A stretch of 64,000 nt of DNA, taken from NCBI GenBank assembly GCA_021156105.1, contig JAJNBD010000004.1, positions 124,001 through 188,000 of the forward strand. Direction: 5' to 3'. Positions 19,246-27,527 of the stretch are shown here, in pieces. The number at the start of each line of letters is the position of its first letter. Within the stretch, counting starts at the first letter, position 1. Made by a program: the position numbers and the translations under genes. Source of the stretch: Gammaproteobacteria bacterium (lineage in GTDB: Bacteria; Pseudomonadota; Gammaproteobacteria; CAISUE01). The notes beneath the pieces were generated by a model. The model was not told the origin of the DNA. It saw only the letters and a list, made by a program, of their open reading frames with translations, and searched no databases.

Positions 19246-19764
19246 CTATTGTGCGGATAATAACTCAAATCCTGTCTGCGTATCTACTGTTTTAATAACT
19301 TTACCTTTTAATGGAATTACGGTAATTTCTGTCAGAATGCCAACCGTGCCGCTATCTAAATGTCCACCTAGCATTTGGTAATTGTTATCTCCTAAACCCA
19401 CGTGGATATGTTCAGCATATTGGCCTTTATCAAGAACAACATTTCCATTTAAAGAGACTAATTCAAATAGCCCCGAAAAAGTTTTATGCACATCTTTTTT
19501 TAGTTTTTGATCATAGTAATGCAAAGTTGGGTTTTCTATGGCGCCAAATCCTGACAATGCAGCACTTTGCCATTTAGCATTCTGTGCGCATTGCAGTATC
19601 GCAGCATTAATATTTTCACCTTTTCTTAAATATAAAATAAAAGGCGCAGAAGAACCGCGCAATGACGCACAAGTGTTGCTGTTAACAACAGAGGTTACTG
19701 AGGCAGAAGCAAAATTAGTTATTAAACATAAAGGCAATATCACTAAATGAATAAGTTTTTTCAT
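19246..19764 (-). CDS. exported PPC/DUF296-domain protein
   Basis: 172 residues. A signal peptide (ending FASA, about residue 20) precedes a PPC/DUF296 domain: PFILYLRKGENINAAILQCAQ, then SGFGAIENPTLHYYDQ, HIHVGLGDNNYQMLGGHL and VGILTEITVI. The histidines in HIHV and GGHL sit where the domain's metal-binding histidines normally are. The domain is best known from plant AT-hook proteins but bacterial stand-alone forms exist; export to the periplasm is unusual. ATG 19764 fits the GGGGGA ribosome binding site better than GTG 19770. Confidence 0.78.
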   Translation of the reverse strand: MKKLIHLVILPLCLITNFASASVTSVVNSNTCASLRGSSAPFILYLRKGENINAAILQCAQNAKWQSAALSGFGAIENPTLHYYDQKLKKDVHKTFSGLFELVSLNGNVVLDKGQYAEHIHVGLGDNNYQMLGGHLDSGTVGILTEITVIPLKGKVIKTVDTQTGFELLSAQ

Positions 19765-20040
19765 CGTCACTATTCCCCCATAGTCTAAAAATTAATAAAG
19801 CAAGTTTAGTGCCAATATTTTTTGATGATTTTATTGTTTTATGTAGTAGAACAAGTTGTTAATAGAAGCATTGTTGTCGCAGAAGTTATTTTTTTACTTA
19901 ATTTTTGACGATAACCCCACCAGTAAATGCAACTCGAGACCGATAAGAGCTTCTCATAAGACTAAGAACTGTTTATACTAAGTAACAATATTCTTTCCGC
20001 AACAGCTTTCTAATTAAAATTTATTAAGAGAACTTGCCTT

Positions 20041-20694
20041 ATGAGCATTTATTGCCCACCAGAATTTCCCAATTTTCGTTTGGTTTGTCACCCTCTGTTA
20101 TCTCATAAATTAACGCAATTAAGAGATGTTAAAACGCCTAAAAAAGAATTCAATGAGCTGGTGCGTGAAATAACACAACTGCTGGTTTATGAAGCGACTA
20201 AAGATTTGCCGATGGAGATGATAAAAATACAAACACCCCTTGAGGTGATGGAGTCTCCAGCATTAGCAGGTAAGAAACCAGTGATTCTGCCAATTTTGCG
20301 AGCAGGTATTGGCATGGTCGATGGGTTTTTGGCTAATATTCCTTCAGCACGGGTAGGCCATATTGGCTTGTTTCGTAATGAAGAAACACTCCAACCACAG
20401 CTTTATTATTTTAAAATTCCTAAACAGAGTGAAGACCGACAATTTTATATTTGTGATCCAATGCTTGCGACAGGCGGTTCAGCTATTGCAACAATCAAAA
20501 AGTTAAAAGAGGCTGGTGTTAGTCGTATTACCTTTGTCTGCTTAGTTGCGGCGCCTGAAGGTGTTAAAAAATTATTAGAGGCTTATCCTGATGTGCCTAT
20601 TTTTAGCGCAAGCCTGGATCGGCAGCTAAGTGACCATGGCTATATCTTGCCGGGACTAGGCGATGCGGGTGATCGTTTATTTGGGACAAAATAA
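20041..20694 (+). CDS. upp: uracil phosphoribosyltransferase
   Basis: 217 residues, slightly longer than E. coli Upp (208). It makes UMP from uracil and PRPP in pyrimidine salvage. The PRPP-binding motif [12 protein letters not shown] is at about 137-148, and [12 protein letters not shown] at 84-95 is a family hallmark; the C-terminal [13 protein letters not shown] binds uracil. The start at 20041 follows AAGAG. The 270 nt upstream contain no recognised gene. Its stop lies 8 nt from the end of a convergent gene, with no room for a separate terminator. Confidence 0.95.
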   Translation: MSIYCPPEFPNFRLVCHPLLSHKLTQLRDVKTPKKEFNELVREITQLLVYEATKDLPMEMIKIQTPLEVMESPALAGKKPVILPILRAGIGMVDGFLANIPSARVGHIGLFRNEETLQPQLYYFKIPKQSEDRQFYICDPMLATGGSAIATIKKLKEAGVSRITFVCLVAAPEGVKKLLEAYPDVPIFSASLDRQLSDHGYILPGLGDAGDRLFGTK

Positions 20695-20702
20695 TTGAAG
20701 CC

Positions 20703-21797
20703 TTAATTACCTAAAACTCTTTTTGCTTCAGCTGTAGTTGTTATGCCGGTAGCAATCATTTGTGCGGCGTGATCTTGCATAGAAATCCAGGCCTGGTTTT
20801 TAAGATGAGAAGAAATTAAGTCGCTAGATTGTGCTTGTAATATGAGGCGCTGGATTATTTGGTCTACTTCAATCATTTCGTAAATGGCTGTTCGCCCACG
20901 ATAGCCTTCGTGACAAGCGGGGCAGCTATCTTGGCATGTTTTACAACGTTTGCGCACGAGCCTTTGAGCAATGATTAGCCGGCATGCACTGGCAATTTGG
21001 TAGTTTTCAATACCCATTTGTTGTAGACGAGTAAAAGAATCTACTGCGCTGTTCGTGTGTAGCGTTGAAAGAACTAAGTGGCCTGTTTGAGCAGCGGCGA
21101 TAGCAATTTCTGCTGTTTCTTTATCGCGCATTTCTCCTACCATGATAACGTCTGGATCTTGGCGCAGTGTTGTGCGCAGGGTGCTGGCAAAGGTTAAACC
21201 AATTTTAGGTTGAATATTAATTTGATTAATGCCTGCTAATTTAATTTCAACAGGGTCTTCAATGCTAATAATATTTTTTTGCGCTTGATTAATAGACTGT
21301 AGGGCGCTATAAAGTGTTACGGTTTTTCCACTGCCGGTTGGCCCTGTCACAAGAATTAAGCCTTGAGGCTTTTGTATAGCAGTAGTAAAAAGTGCTTTTT
21401 GAAATGCTAGCATTCCTAATTCGTCAATGGCGAGCGGTGTTAGCATCGTCATCAAATTGCGTATAACACATTTTTCGCCTAATACTGTTGGGCAAGTGCT
21501 AATACGAAAATCCGCATGAGAAAACTTTTCATATTGTAAACGCCCATCCTGTGGTAAACGTTGTTCTGCAATATCCATGTGTGAAAGAATTTTAATGCGG
21601 CTAATAATCGGTAATGCCTGTTCTTTACTTAAGGTGAGCGCTTCTTGGAGCAGGCCATCTAAACGTAAGCGAATACGATAGTGATTATCCAATGGTTCAA
21701 TATGGAGGTCTGAAATTTTATGAGTTAAACTAAAATTTAATAATTCATCAAGCCATTGGCTAGCAATAAAAATTTTATTCGTAAGATAAGAAAGCAT
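20703..21797 (-). CDS. PilB/GspE-family secretion ATPase, short form
   Basis: 364 residues; PilB/GspE are usually 500-570, so the N1 domain is absent. What remains is complete: SDLHIEPLDNHYRIRLRLDG (N2 domain), Walker A GPTGSGKT at 152-159, Asp box EDPVEIKL, Walker B-type DPDVIMVGEMRD, His box GHLVLSTLHTNS, and the tetracysteine zinc motif CKTCQDSCPACHEG. Family members power type IV pilus assembly or type II secretion. No other pil or gsp gene is in the window, so its machine cannot be named. It follows pitA on the same strand, 186 nt apart. Confidence 0.85.
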   Translation of the reverse strand: MLSYLTNKIFIASQWLDELLNFSLTHKISDLHIEPLDNHYRIRLRLDGLLQEALTLSKEQALPIISRIKILSHMDIAEQRLPQDGRLQYEKFSHADFRISTCPTVLGEKCVIRNLMTMLTPLAIDELGMLAFQKALFTTAIQKPQGLILVTGPTGSGKTVTLYSALQSINQAQKNIISIEDPVEIKLAGINQINIQPKIGLTFASTLRTTLRQDPDVIMVGEMRDKETAEIAIAAAQTGHLVLSTLHTNSAVDSFTRLQQMGIENYQIASACRLIIAQRLVRKRCKTCQDSCPACHEGYRGRTAIYEMIEVDQIIQRLILQAQSSDLISSHLKNQAWISMQDHAAQMIATGITTTAEAKRVLGN

Positions 21798-21983
21798 ATG
21801 TGTAACCTAATTTCTAAGGTATAAACACATCTTCTATTTTTTTGGCATCAAGTAAGCGTTCAGGCCATGCTAACAAAGATTCTATTTTTAGAGTTGACAT
21901 AAGAGAGACTAAGTATAAGAGACAAGCTTAGTCTATCTGATGGCATAGCGACTTTATGAAAGAAATTTTTAAAGTCTATATTT

Positions 21984-23240
21984 TTATGACACAGCAGGTA
22001 AATGGCTAATAAGGTAGTAATAAAAAATGGCTAACACAGAAGTGGCGGGTATCGTAATTAGCCAAGACATAAAAATATTTCGCACGACATTTAAATTTAA
22101 TGCGCCAATACCGCGCGCCAATCCTACGCCCAAAACGCCACCCACTAAAGCTTGCGTCACAGAGATAGGGATCCCTGCGCTGGTAGAAAAGATTACCGTG
22201 CAAGCAGTGGCAAAAGTGGCAGCAAAGGCACGACTTGGTGTTAGCGTGGTAATGCCAGAACCAACTGTGGCAATAACTTTCCGGCCATAAGTTAATAAGC
22301 CAATGATGACGCCTAAGCTTCCTAGCGATAAAGTATAACGATTGAGATAAGGAATTAAAACATGATGTGTTTCAGTGGATAAGGTATTTACAATAATCTT
22401 AAAGGGTGAAACGGCAATAGGTACATCATTTGAACCGTGCGCAAAAACCATGGCGCAGGCAGTAAATCCCATCAAAATACTAAATTTTTTTTCAACATAA
22501 GCAAATGCAGATTGGCGATCATTTGGGTGTGGTAGATGCTGCCGTCGTCCTAGGTAAATGCCAAGCACGGAAAAAAAGACGCCACAAATGATGGGCAGCG
22601 CCATTTTGTAAATAGGTTCAGGGAAACAATGAAAACGTAACAAAATTTTTAGGATAATCATTTGCGAAAAGATCATGCCAATCACAAAGCAGTAAAGCGG
22701 AAAATAACGTTCAACATAACGATCGGGGTGCGCGCGCATGAGAATCAAACGCTGGATATTGGCAAAGATTAAATAGGCAACAAGGCCAGAAGCGACGGGA
22801 GAGATAACCCAGCTTAAGGCAATGCCCAAAATTTTCTTCCAATTAATAGCGTCGATGCCAAAAGTAAACCAGCCGAAACCCACTAATGCGCCCACGATTG
22901 AATTGGTGATAGAAGCAGGCAAGCCTGACATGCTGGCAATCAGCATCCAAGAGGCGGCAGCAAATGAAATAGCAAGCAAGGCATAAACAATAATATGAGG
23001 GTCAGAAACTTGGGTAAGATTAATAATTTGGTGCTGCAGTGTATAAGAGACATTTTGCCCACCAAACATTGCGCCAGCAAACTCAAAAATAATCGCAATG
23101 ATAATGGCATTACGCACACTAACAGCTTTGGAGCCCAGGGTAGTGCTTAATATATTAGCCAGGTCCGCAGCGCCTACTCCCCAAACGGTAAAAAAGGCAA
23201 CAAGACCTGCGATAATCAGCAAAATAATAATAACATCCAT
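21984..23240 (-). CDS. pitA: PiT-family inorganic phosphate transporter
   Basis: 418 residues with about ten membrane helices. The two PiT signatures are recognisable: the N-terminal half with NSIVGALVGFGWF and the C-terminal half with FAHGSNDVPIAV, followed near the end by the second VTQALVGGVLGVGLARG. It would take up phosphate with H+ or Na+ as symport ion. It starts 3 nt after the stop of the DUF47 gene, the usual pairing for low-affinity phosphate uptake. Annotations of the symbol differ among families (pit, pitA), so the symbol is approximate. Confidence 0.92.
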   Translation of the reverse strand: MDVIIILLIIAGLVAFFTVWGVGAADLANILSTTLGSKAVSVRNAIIIAIIFEFAGAMFGGQNVSYTLQHQIINLTQVSDPHIIVYALLAISFAAASWMLIASMSGLPASITNSIVGALVGFGWFTFGIDAINWKKILGIALSWVISPVASGLVAYLIFANIQRLILMRAHPDRYVERYFPLYCFVIGMIFSQMIILKILLRFHCFPEPIYKMALPIICGVFFSVLGIYLGRRQHLPHPNDRQSAFAYVEKKFSILMGFTACAMVFAHGSNDVPIAVSPFKIIVNTLSTETHHVLIPYLNRYTLSLGSLGVIIGLLTYGRKVIATVGSGITTLTPSRAFAATFATACTVIFSTSAGIPISVTQALVGGVLGVGLARGIGALNLNVVRNIFMSWLITIPATSVLAIFYYYLISHLPAVS

Positions 23241-23243
23241 AAA

Positions 23244-23921
23244 TTAGTGCGCCAATAATGCTTGAAGTTTACCACCTATTTCATGAGCGTGATCTGCTAA
23301 TCCGCCGACTGTTTCAATGGCTTTATATAAAAAGATAACATCAACAGCATATAGTTCACGTTCAATATTAAATAATTCGCTTCTTAAAGAAATTTGAATA
23401 TCATCGGTTTCATGTTCGATTTGGTCAAGTTTATCAATCATGGTATCAACCACATGAATTTCATTGCCACGGAAACCACTTTCAAGTAATTCATCTAATT
23501 CATCAATTGCTTTTTTTGCTTGATGGCATGCAGCAATACTTTGTTCTAATAGTTGGTCAAATAATGCTTGCATCGTTGCAGGAATTTCCATCTTCCGGCC
23601 TAATATTAAGCCAGCGATGTCTTTTGCTTGATTGGCAACTTTATCTTGAGCGCTAATCATCGCTAAAATATCCCCGCGCGAAACAGGCAAGAATAAGCTT
23701 TTGGGAAGATGTGAGCGGACTTCTTTTTTAATATGATCAGCTCTATGTTCAATCTCCACAATAGTTTGTTGAGATTTGATAGCAGCCTCCCAGTCTCCTT
23801 TCTTTACTGCTTGAAAAAAAGGCTTTAATTCATAAGTGGCCTCAATGGCAACATTCATATGTTTCTGTAGCGATCGCAGTGGCGATGTGCCAAACATCTT
23901 CATGAAAGGTGTAATAGGCAT
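23244..23921 (-). CDS. DUF47/TIGR00153 PhoU-like phosphate transport accessory protein
   Basis: 225 residues, all helical and highly charged. The layout SPLRSLQKHMNVAIEATYEL, then VEIEHRADHIKKEVRSHLP with the E-H-x-x-D metal-binding pattern, and again DKLDQIEHETDDIQ, is that of DUF47 proteins related to PhoU. These modulate the linked Pit transporter. The stop is 3 nt before the pitA start on the same strand, so the two form an operon with this gene first. No Pho-box search was possible by eye. Confidence 0.88.
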   Translation of the reverse strand: MPITPFMKMFGTSPLRSLQKHMNVAIEATYELKPFFQAVKKGDWEAAIKSQQTIVEIEHRADHIKKEVRSHLPKSLFLPVSRGDILAMISAQDKVANQAKDIAGLILGRKMEIPATMQALFDQLLEQSIAACHQAKKAIDELDELLESGFRGNEIHVVDTMIDKLDQIEHETDDIQISLRSELFNIERELYAVDVIFLYKAIETVGGLADHAHEIGGKLQALLAH

Positions 23922-24011
23922 ATAGGTTCGAAGGTTAAGTAATATTTCGTTAATGATAATACGCGTAAATTTGTATAGGCAGCAAGAAGACCGCCTTAAT
24001 TATAGCTAATA

Positions 24012-24087
24012 TGGCGCTCCGGAGAGGATTCGAACCTCTGACCTGCCCCTTAGGAGGGGGCCGCGCTATCCCCTGTGCCACCGGAGC
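24012..24087 (-). tRNA. tRNA-Arg, anticodon CCT
   Basis: A 76-nt cloverleaf can be folded. Acceptor stem GCTCCGG pairs with CCGGAGC and is followed by G and an encoded CCA. The anticodon stem is GCCCC/GGGGC around the loop CTCCTAA, giving anticodon CCT, which reads AGG. The T arm is AGAGG-TTCGAAT-CCTCT. The D arm has one A-C mismatch in its stem. Only one tRNA is seen here and it is not next to an integrase. Confidence 0.95.
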
Positions 24088-24215
24088 GAAGGTTTTATTG
24101 TAACATGACTTAAGCTTCTTAGCTCAAATGGTTGTCTAGCCTTTAATACTCCTCTTTGCGCCAGGCAAGTCATTTAGGTACAATAGTAAGCTTGAGACAA
24201 AAAAAGGAAACTTTT

Positions 24216-24521
24216 ATGAATATCCATATTAATGGCCGCCACTTCGATCTTACCGATGCGCTTAAAAATCACATTAATGATCGTTTAGCTTACCTAGAAA
24301 GTCATTTTGAAAAATTAATGGAAGTGCATGTTGTTTTACACAAAGAACGTGAAAATCATATTGCAGAAGCAACTATGCACATTGCTCATATGCCTAATAT
24401 TCATGCTAAAGCTGAAACTAGCGATATGTATGCTTCTGTCGATATGATGATTGATAAACTCAAACATCAAATCCAAAAACATAAAGAAAAAGAATTAACT
24501 GAAAGAGATCATGGTGAATAA
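24216..24521 (+). CDS. hpf: ribosome hibernation-promoting factor, short form
   Basis: 101 residues, the length of the short HPF/YfiA form. MNIHINGRHFDLTDALKNHINDRL and the following basic/acidic alternation (DKLKHQIQKHKEKELTERD) match the ribosome-associated inhibitor family that binds the 30S decoding centre and promotes 100S dimer formation in stationary phase. ATG 24216 has AAAGGAAA 5-10 nt upstream; longer starts upstream lack one. It is not next to rpoN, its usual neighbour in many gammaproteobacteria. Confidence 0.92.
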   Translation: MNIHINGRHFDLTDALKNHINDRLAYLESHFEKLMEVHVVLHKERENHIAEATMHIAHMPNIHAKAETSDMYASVDMMIDKLKHQIQKHKEKELTERDHGE

Positions 24522-24679
24522 CCGTTGGGCATGCACCAGATAGTCCAGGATTAGATTTTCACGTGGCAGTTTAAGGCGAAAGCCTTTGCAGATGGTAGGT
24601 GTAATTAATACCTATAGTGCAATGCTGACAACGTAACAAGGATATAAACGCTTGATATCTTTCTGGCGCTGGTGTGGCA

Positions 24680-24838
24680 ATGGCTTTACACTCACTTTCT
24701 GTTTTTCGAGCCCTGCGTGCGGCAGCTTTGATGGTTTACCAAGCGATTTGTGCGCAAGGAACGCAACAGGAGGTTGTGCCCATGATGCAAACCAGAGAAA
24801 AGCTAAATCAGCTTTTTAACGAGAATGGAAGAAAATAA
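24680..24838 (+). CDS. possible small protein of 52 residues, unrecognised
   Basis: In the 330 nt between hpf and mip an open frame encodes 52 residues, starting MALHSLSVFRALRAAALMVY and ending LNQLFNENGRK. The N-terminal half is hydrophobic/basic and could be a short amphipathic or membrane-binding helix; the rest is polar. A GTG at 24674 is an alternative start. There is no good ribosome binding site directly upstream, which lowers confidence. Its stop is 16 nt before the mip start. Apart from this frame I see nothing in the stretch 24522-24854. Confidence 0.35.
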   Translation: MALHSLSVFRALRAAALMVYQAICAQGTQQEVVPMMQTREKLNQLFNENGRK

Positions 24839-24854
24839 ACGGGAGACGCTTTTT

Positions 24855-25643
24855 ATGAAACAAATTTTAACCGCAACAATTTTAGCTAGCACCATATTTA
24901 CTGCTAGTGCATTTGCTGCAGATACTGCTGCTAAAACAGCAACGCCAGCAGCACAACCAGCTGCTAATGTTAACTTATCAACTGATGAAGCTAAGCTAAG
25001 CTACGTTTTGGGTTTAAATATTGGTGCAAATTTCCGTGCACAACACGTACAAATTAATCCAGCGGTATTAGCAAAAGGTGTTAGTGATGCGATTACTGGC
25101 ACGCAACCTGCAATGACGCCAGGGCAAATGCAAGAAGTGATTGGCAAATTTCAAAAAGAAATGGTGGAAAAACGTACGGCTGAACTAAAAGCATTAGCTG
25201 AAAAAAATGCAAAAGATGGTGAAGCATTTATGAAAGAAAATGCGAAAAAACCTGGCGTGCAAACCTTAGGTGAAGAAGGTAAAGAGATACAGTATAAAGT
25301 GATTGCGGCTGGTAAAGGCGCGTTACCTAAAGAAACAGATATGGCAACCTTAACTTATACTGGTAAATTAATTACTGGCCAAGTATTTGATAGCACTGAA
25401 AAAAATGGTGGAAAGCCGATTGATTTAGCCATTTCCAACATGATTCCAGGTATGAAGATCGCTTTAATGAAAATGCCTGTTGGTTCAACTTGGGAAATTG
25501 TTATTCCTGCTAACTTAGCTTATGGCGTGATGGGTATTCCTAATAGCCCTATTGGACCGAATGCTACTTTAGTATTTGATTTAACGCTTAACGCATTAAA
25601 GCCTGGTATTGCACCTGCAGCACCAAAAACAAAAACCGCGTAA
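24855..25643 (+). CDS. mip: Mip-like FKBP-type peptidyl-prolyl isomerase
   Basis: 262 residues. A signal peptide (to about residue 22, AFAA) and an alanine/threonine-rich linker precede an alpha-helical dimerisation domain (LSTDEAKLSYVLGLNIGANFR..., about 45-140) and a C-terminal FKBP domain (about 155-250; YTGKLITGQVFDSTEKNG, IPANLAYGVMG, LVFDLTLNAL). This is the architecture of Mip/FkpA, an isomerase of the cell envelope linked to virulence in Legionella and Coxiella. ATG 24855 follows GGGAGA. A hairpin lies downstream at 25654-25684. Confidence 0.92.
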   Translation: MKQILTATILASTIFTASAFAADTAAKTATPAAQPAANVNLSTDEAKLSYVLGLNIGANFRAQHVQINPAVLAKGVSDAITGTQPAMTPGQMQEVIGKFQKEMVEKRTAELKALAEKNAKDGEAFMKENAKKPGVQTLGEEGKEIQYKVIAAGKGALPKETDMATLTYTGKLITGQVFDSTEKNGGKPIDLAISNMIPGMKIALMKMPVGSTWEIVIPANLAYGVMGIPNSPIGPNATLVFDLTLNALKPGIAPAAPKTKTA

Positions 25644-25653
25644 ACCTTAAATG

Positions 25654-25684
25654 ATAGGCATGGCTAGAGCTTGGCTATGCCTAT
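25654..25684. terminator. bidirectional terminator hairpin after mip
   Basis: Eleven-nt arms ATAGGCATGGC (25654-25664) and GCTATGCCTAT (25674-25684) pair with one G-T wobble around a 9-nt loop. It lies between the convergent mip gene and the exported protein at 25702. T runs are weak on the plus side (CCCTTCCCTTCTTT). Confidence 0.6.
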
Positions 25685-25701
25685 ACCCTTCCCTTCTTTA
25701 T

Positions 25702-26175
25702 TTAATGCTGTGTAAAAGCAATAGCTGGTGCAACGTTTGGTTTTCCATAAGGACCAGGCATTAATTCTCTACCGCTTCCTGTACCATAATGACAGCTTAA
25801 ATTATAAACGCCAGCAGTAACCTCTACCCAGCCAGATTCATGAGCAAATGCAGGGTCTGTATCAGGATAAGATTGAAAATAATATTTATTTAAACCTAAC
25901 CGATCAGTAAATTCTAAAGTGCCGGAATCTGTAAATCCAGTCACCATTTGAGCATTATTGACTAAAAAAATTTTACCTTCTTTATCGCCTTCGCCTGGAT
26001 CTGCTTGGCAATAAAATGTTTGCGGGCTTTCCTCTGTGCTAGAAAGTGATAAATTAATGCGGCAGGCTGAACCATTTGCGCCATTATTTGTACAAACGAT
26101 TTCAGCAAAAGCACTTGGTACTGCAAGGGTTAAGCTAAATAGGCAAGCGCTTTTTAGCAACGAAAATTTTTTCAT
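25702..26175 (-). CDS. exported protein of unknown function
   Basis: 157 residues. A signal peptide (about 1-24, ending AFA) precedes a small domain with four mature cysteines (IVCTN, SACRI, FYCQA, LSCHY), suggesting two disulfides, and probably a beta-sandwich (GWVEVTAGVYNLSCHYG). I do not recognise the family. Two other exported proteins of nearly equal length occur in this window (42411-42881 and 60298-60771), but I see no convincing alignment between them. No partner gene is evident; it is flanked by convergent mip and a divergent transporter. Confidence 0.7.
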   Translation of the reverse strand: MKKFSLLKSACLFSLTLAVPSAFAEIVCTNNGANGSACRINLSLSSTEESPQTFYCQADPGEGDKEGKIFLVNNAQMVTGFTDSGTLEFTDRLGLNKYYFQSYPDTDPAFAHESGWVEVTAGVYNLSCHYGTGSGRELMPGPYGKPNVAPAIAFTQH

Positions 26176-26312
26176 ATTTATCCCCTTTAAGAAATTAAAA
26201 AAAATTCTGCAAAATCTATACCAAGAGAAATAAGTGAAACCTATTGTCTGCTATAAAGATTACTGTTAGAGTGTCTCTATTTATTAGGCAACAATTTGTG
26301 ACAAGCTAAGCT

Positions 26313-27527
26313 ATGCGCCAATATATTTTTCCGGGTATTTTAGGTTTTGTTTCTTCTTTGCCTTTTTTCTTGGTTGGAAGCACGTTACAAGCATGGGGAA
26401 CGGTAGGTGGTTTAAGCCTCATGGCTCTGGGCGCATTGACGCTGGTTGGGCAGCCTTATGCTTATAAATTTTTGTGGGCGCCGTTACTAGACCGTTATAA
26501 AATCCCTTTTTTGCAAGGCCATCGGCGTAGCTGGATGCTATTGATGATGTTTTTGTTGGTGATTATTTTTTACTTTTTATCGTTAACTCAATTGCCGCAT
26601 CAAATTACTTGGTTTGTGAGTTGGTCAGTTGCAGCAGCAGTTTGTTCAGCAACGCTGGACTCTTCTATTGATGCTTTTCGAACAGAGCAATTGCCACAGA
26701 AAGATTATGGGATTGGTAATGCAAGCTATGTCAGCGCTTATCGCCTAGGTGGGTTAGTTGCTGGCGGAATTGCTTTAATTATTGCGGATAAAATTGGTTG
26801 GAAGTTAACTTATCAAATCATGGCAGGCATTATTTTTCTGGGTTTCCTAATTACTTTTTTTGTAAAAGAAAAAGAAACTGGTGCTGCGCGAGTCAAATCA
26901 AATACCACAGGAAACTGGCTAGAAAGTTTATGGGCGCCGCTTAAAGATTTATTTTCACAGAAAATGTTTATTGGTATGATTATTTTTGTCGTGCTTTATA
27001 AATTTGGTGAAGCGATGGGAGTTGCCTTAACCACGACTTTTTTACTACGCGGCTTACATTTTTCATTAACTGTGTTGGGAACAGCTTATAAAACAGTGGC
27101 AATCCTAACAACCATTTTAGGCACTTTTCTTGGTGGTTATCTTTACAAACGATATTCCTTATATGCCACGCTCATGGGCTTTGGTATTTGCCAAGCTCTT
27201 GGGGTATTGTTTTTTGTTTGGTTGGCAATAGTGGGAAAAAATTTACCGGTAATGATAACTTGTATTGCGGTAGAAAATTTCACCACAGGGATGGCAACAA
27301 CAGTTTTTCTCTCTTTCTTAATGAAGCTCTGCCGTCAGCCTTATACCGCAACCCACTACGCATTGCTGTCTGCCTGTGCCTCACTAGGGCGAATTTTTAC
27401 GGGGCCTTTAGCAAGCTGGATTGTGAAAATGACGAGCTGGGAAACCTATTTTATAATCAGCTTTTTTAGTTGTATTCCTGCTTTAGTTTTACTGTACTTT
27501 TTGAGGAAGATATTCAATAAATTATGA
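26313..27527 (+). CDS. AmpG-family major facilitator transporter
   Basis: 404 residues with twelve hydrophobic helices. The start FPGILGFVSSLPFFLVGSTLQAW, the loop YKFLWAPLLDRYKIPFLQGHRRSW, and DSSIDAFRTEQLP match AmpG, the inner-membrane permease that returns GlcNAc-anhydro-MurNAc muropeptides to the cytoplasm for peptidoglycan recycling. Other AmpG-like proteins carry siderophores or acetyl-CoA, so the substrate is a family inference. The stop overlaps the start of the ABC transporter gene as ATGA (27524), so they are translationally coupled. Confidence 0.85.
   Translation: MRQYIFPGILGFVSSLPFFLVGSTLQAWGTVGGLSLMALGALTLVGQPYAYKFLWAPLLDRYKIPFLQGHRRSWMLLMMFLLVIIFYFLSLTQLPHQITWFVSWSVAAAVCSATLDSSIDAFRTEQLPQKDYGIGNASYVSAYRLGGLVAGGIALIIADKIGWKLTYQIMAGIIFLGFLITFFVKEKETGAARVKSNTTGNWLESLWAPLKDLFSQKMFIGMIIFVVLYKFGEAMGVALTTTFLLRGLHFSLTVLGTAYKTVAILTTILGTFLGGYLYKRYSLYATLMGFGICQALGVLFFVWLAIVGKNLPVMITCIAVENFTTGMATTVFLSFLMKLCRQPYTATHYALLSACASLGRIFTGPLASWIVKMTSWETYFIISFFSCIPALVLLYFLRKIFNKL

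Noticed and set aside
24012..24087. tRNA-linked integration site
   Set aside because: tRNA-Arg(CCT) is a common phage target, but no integrase, no repeat of the tRNA 3' end and no mobile genes were found next to it.
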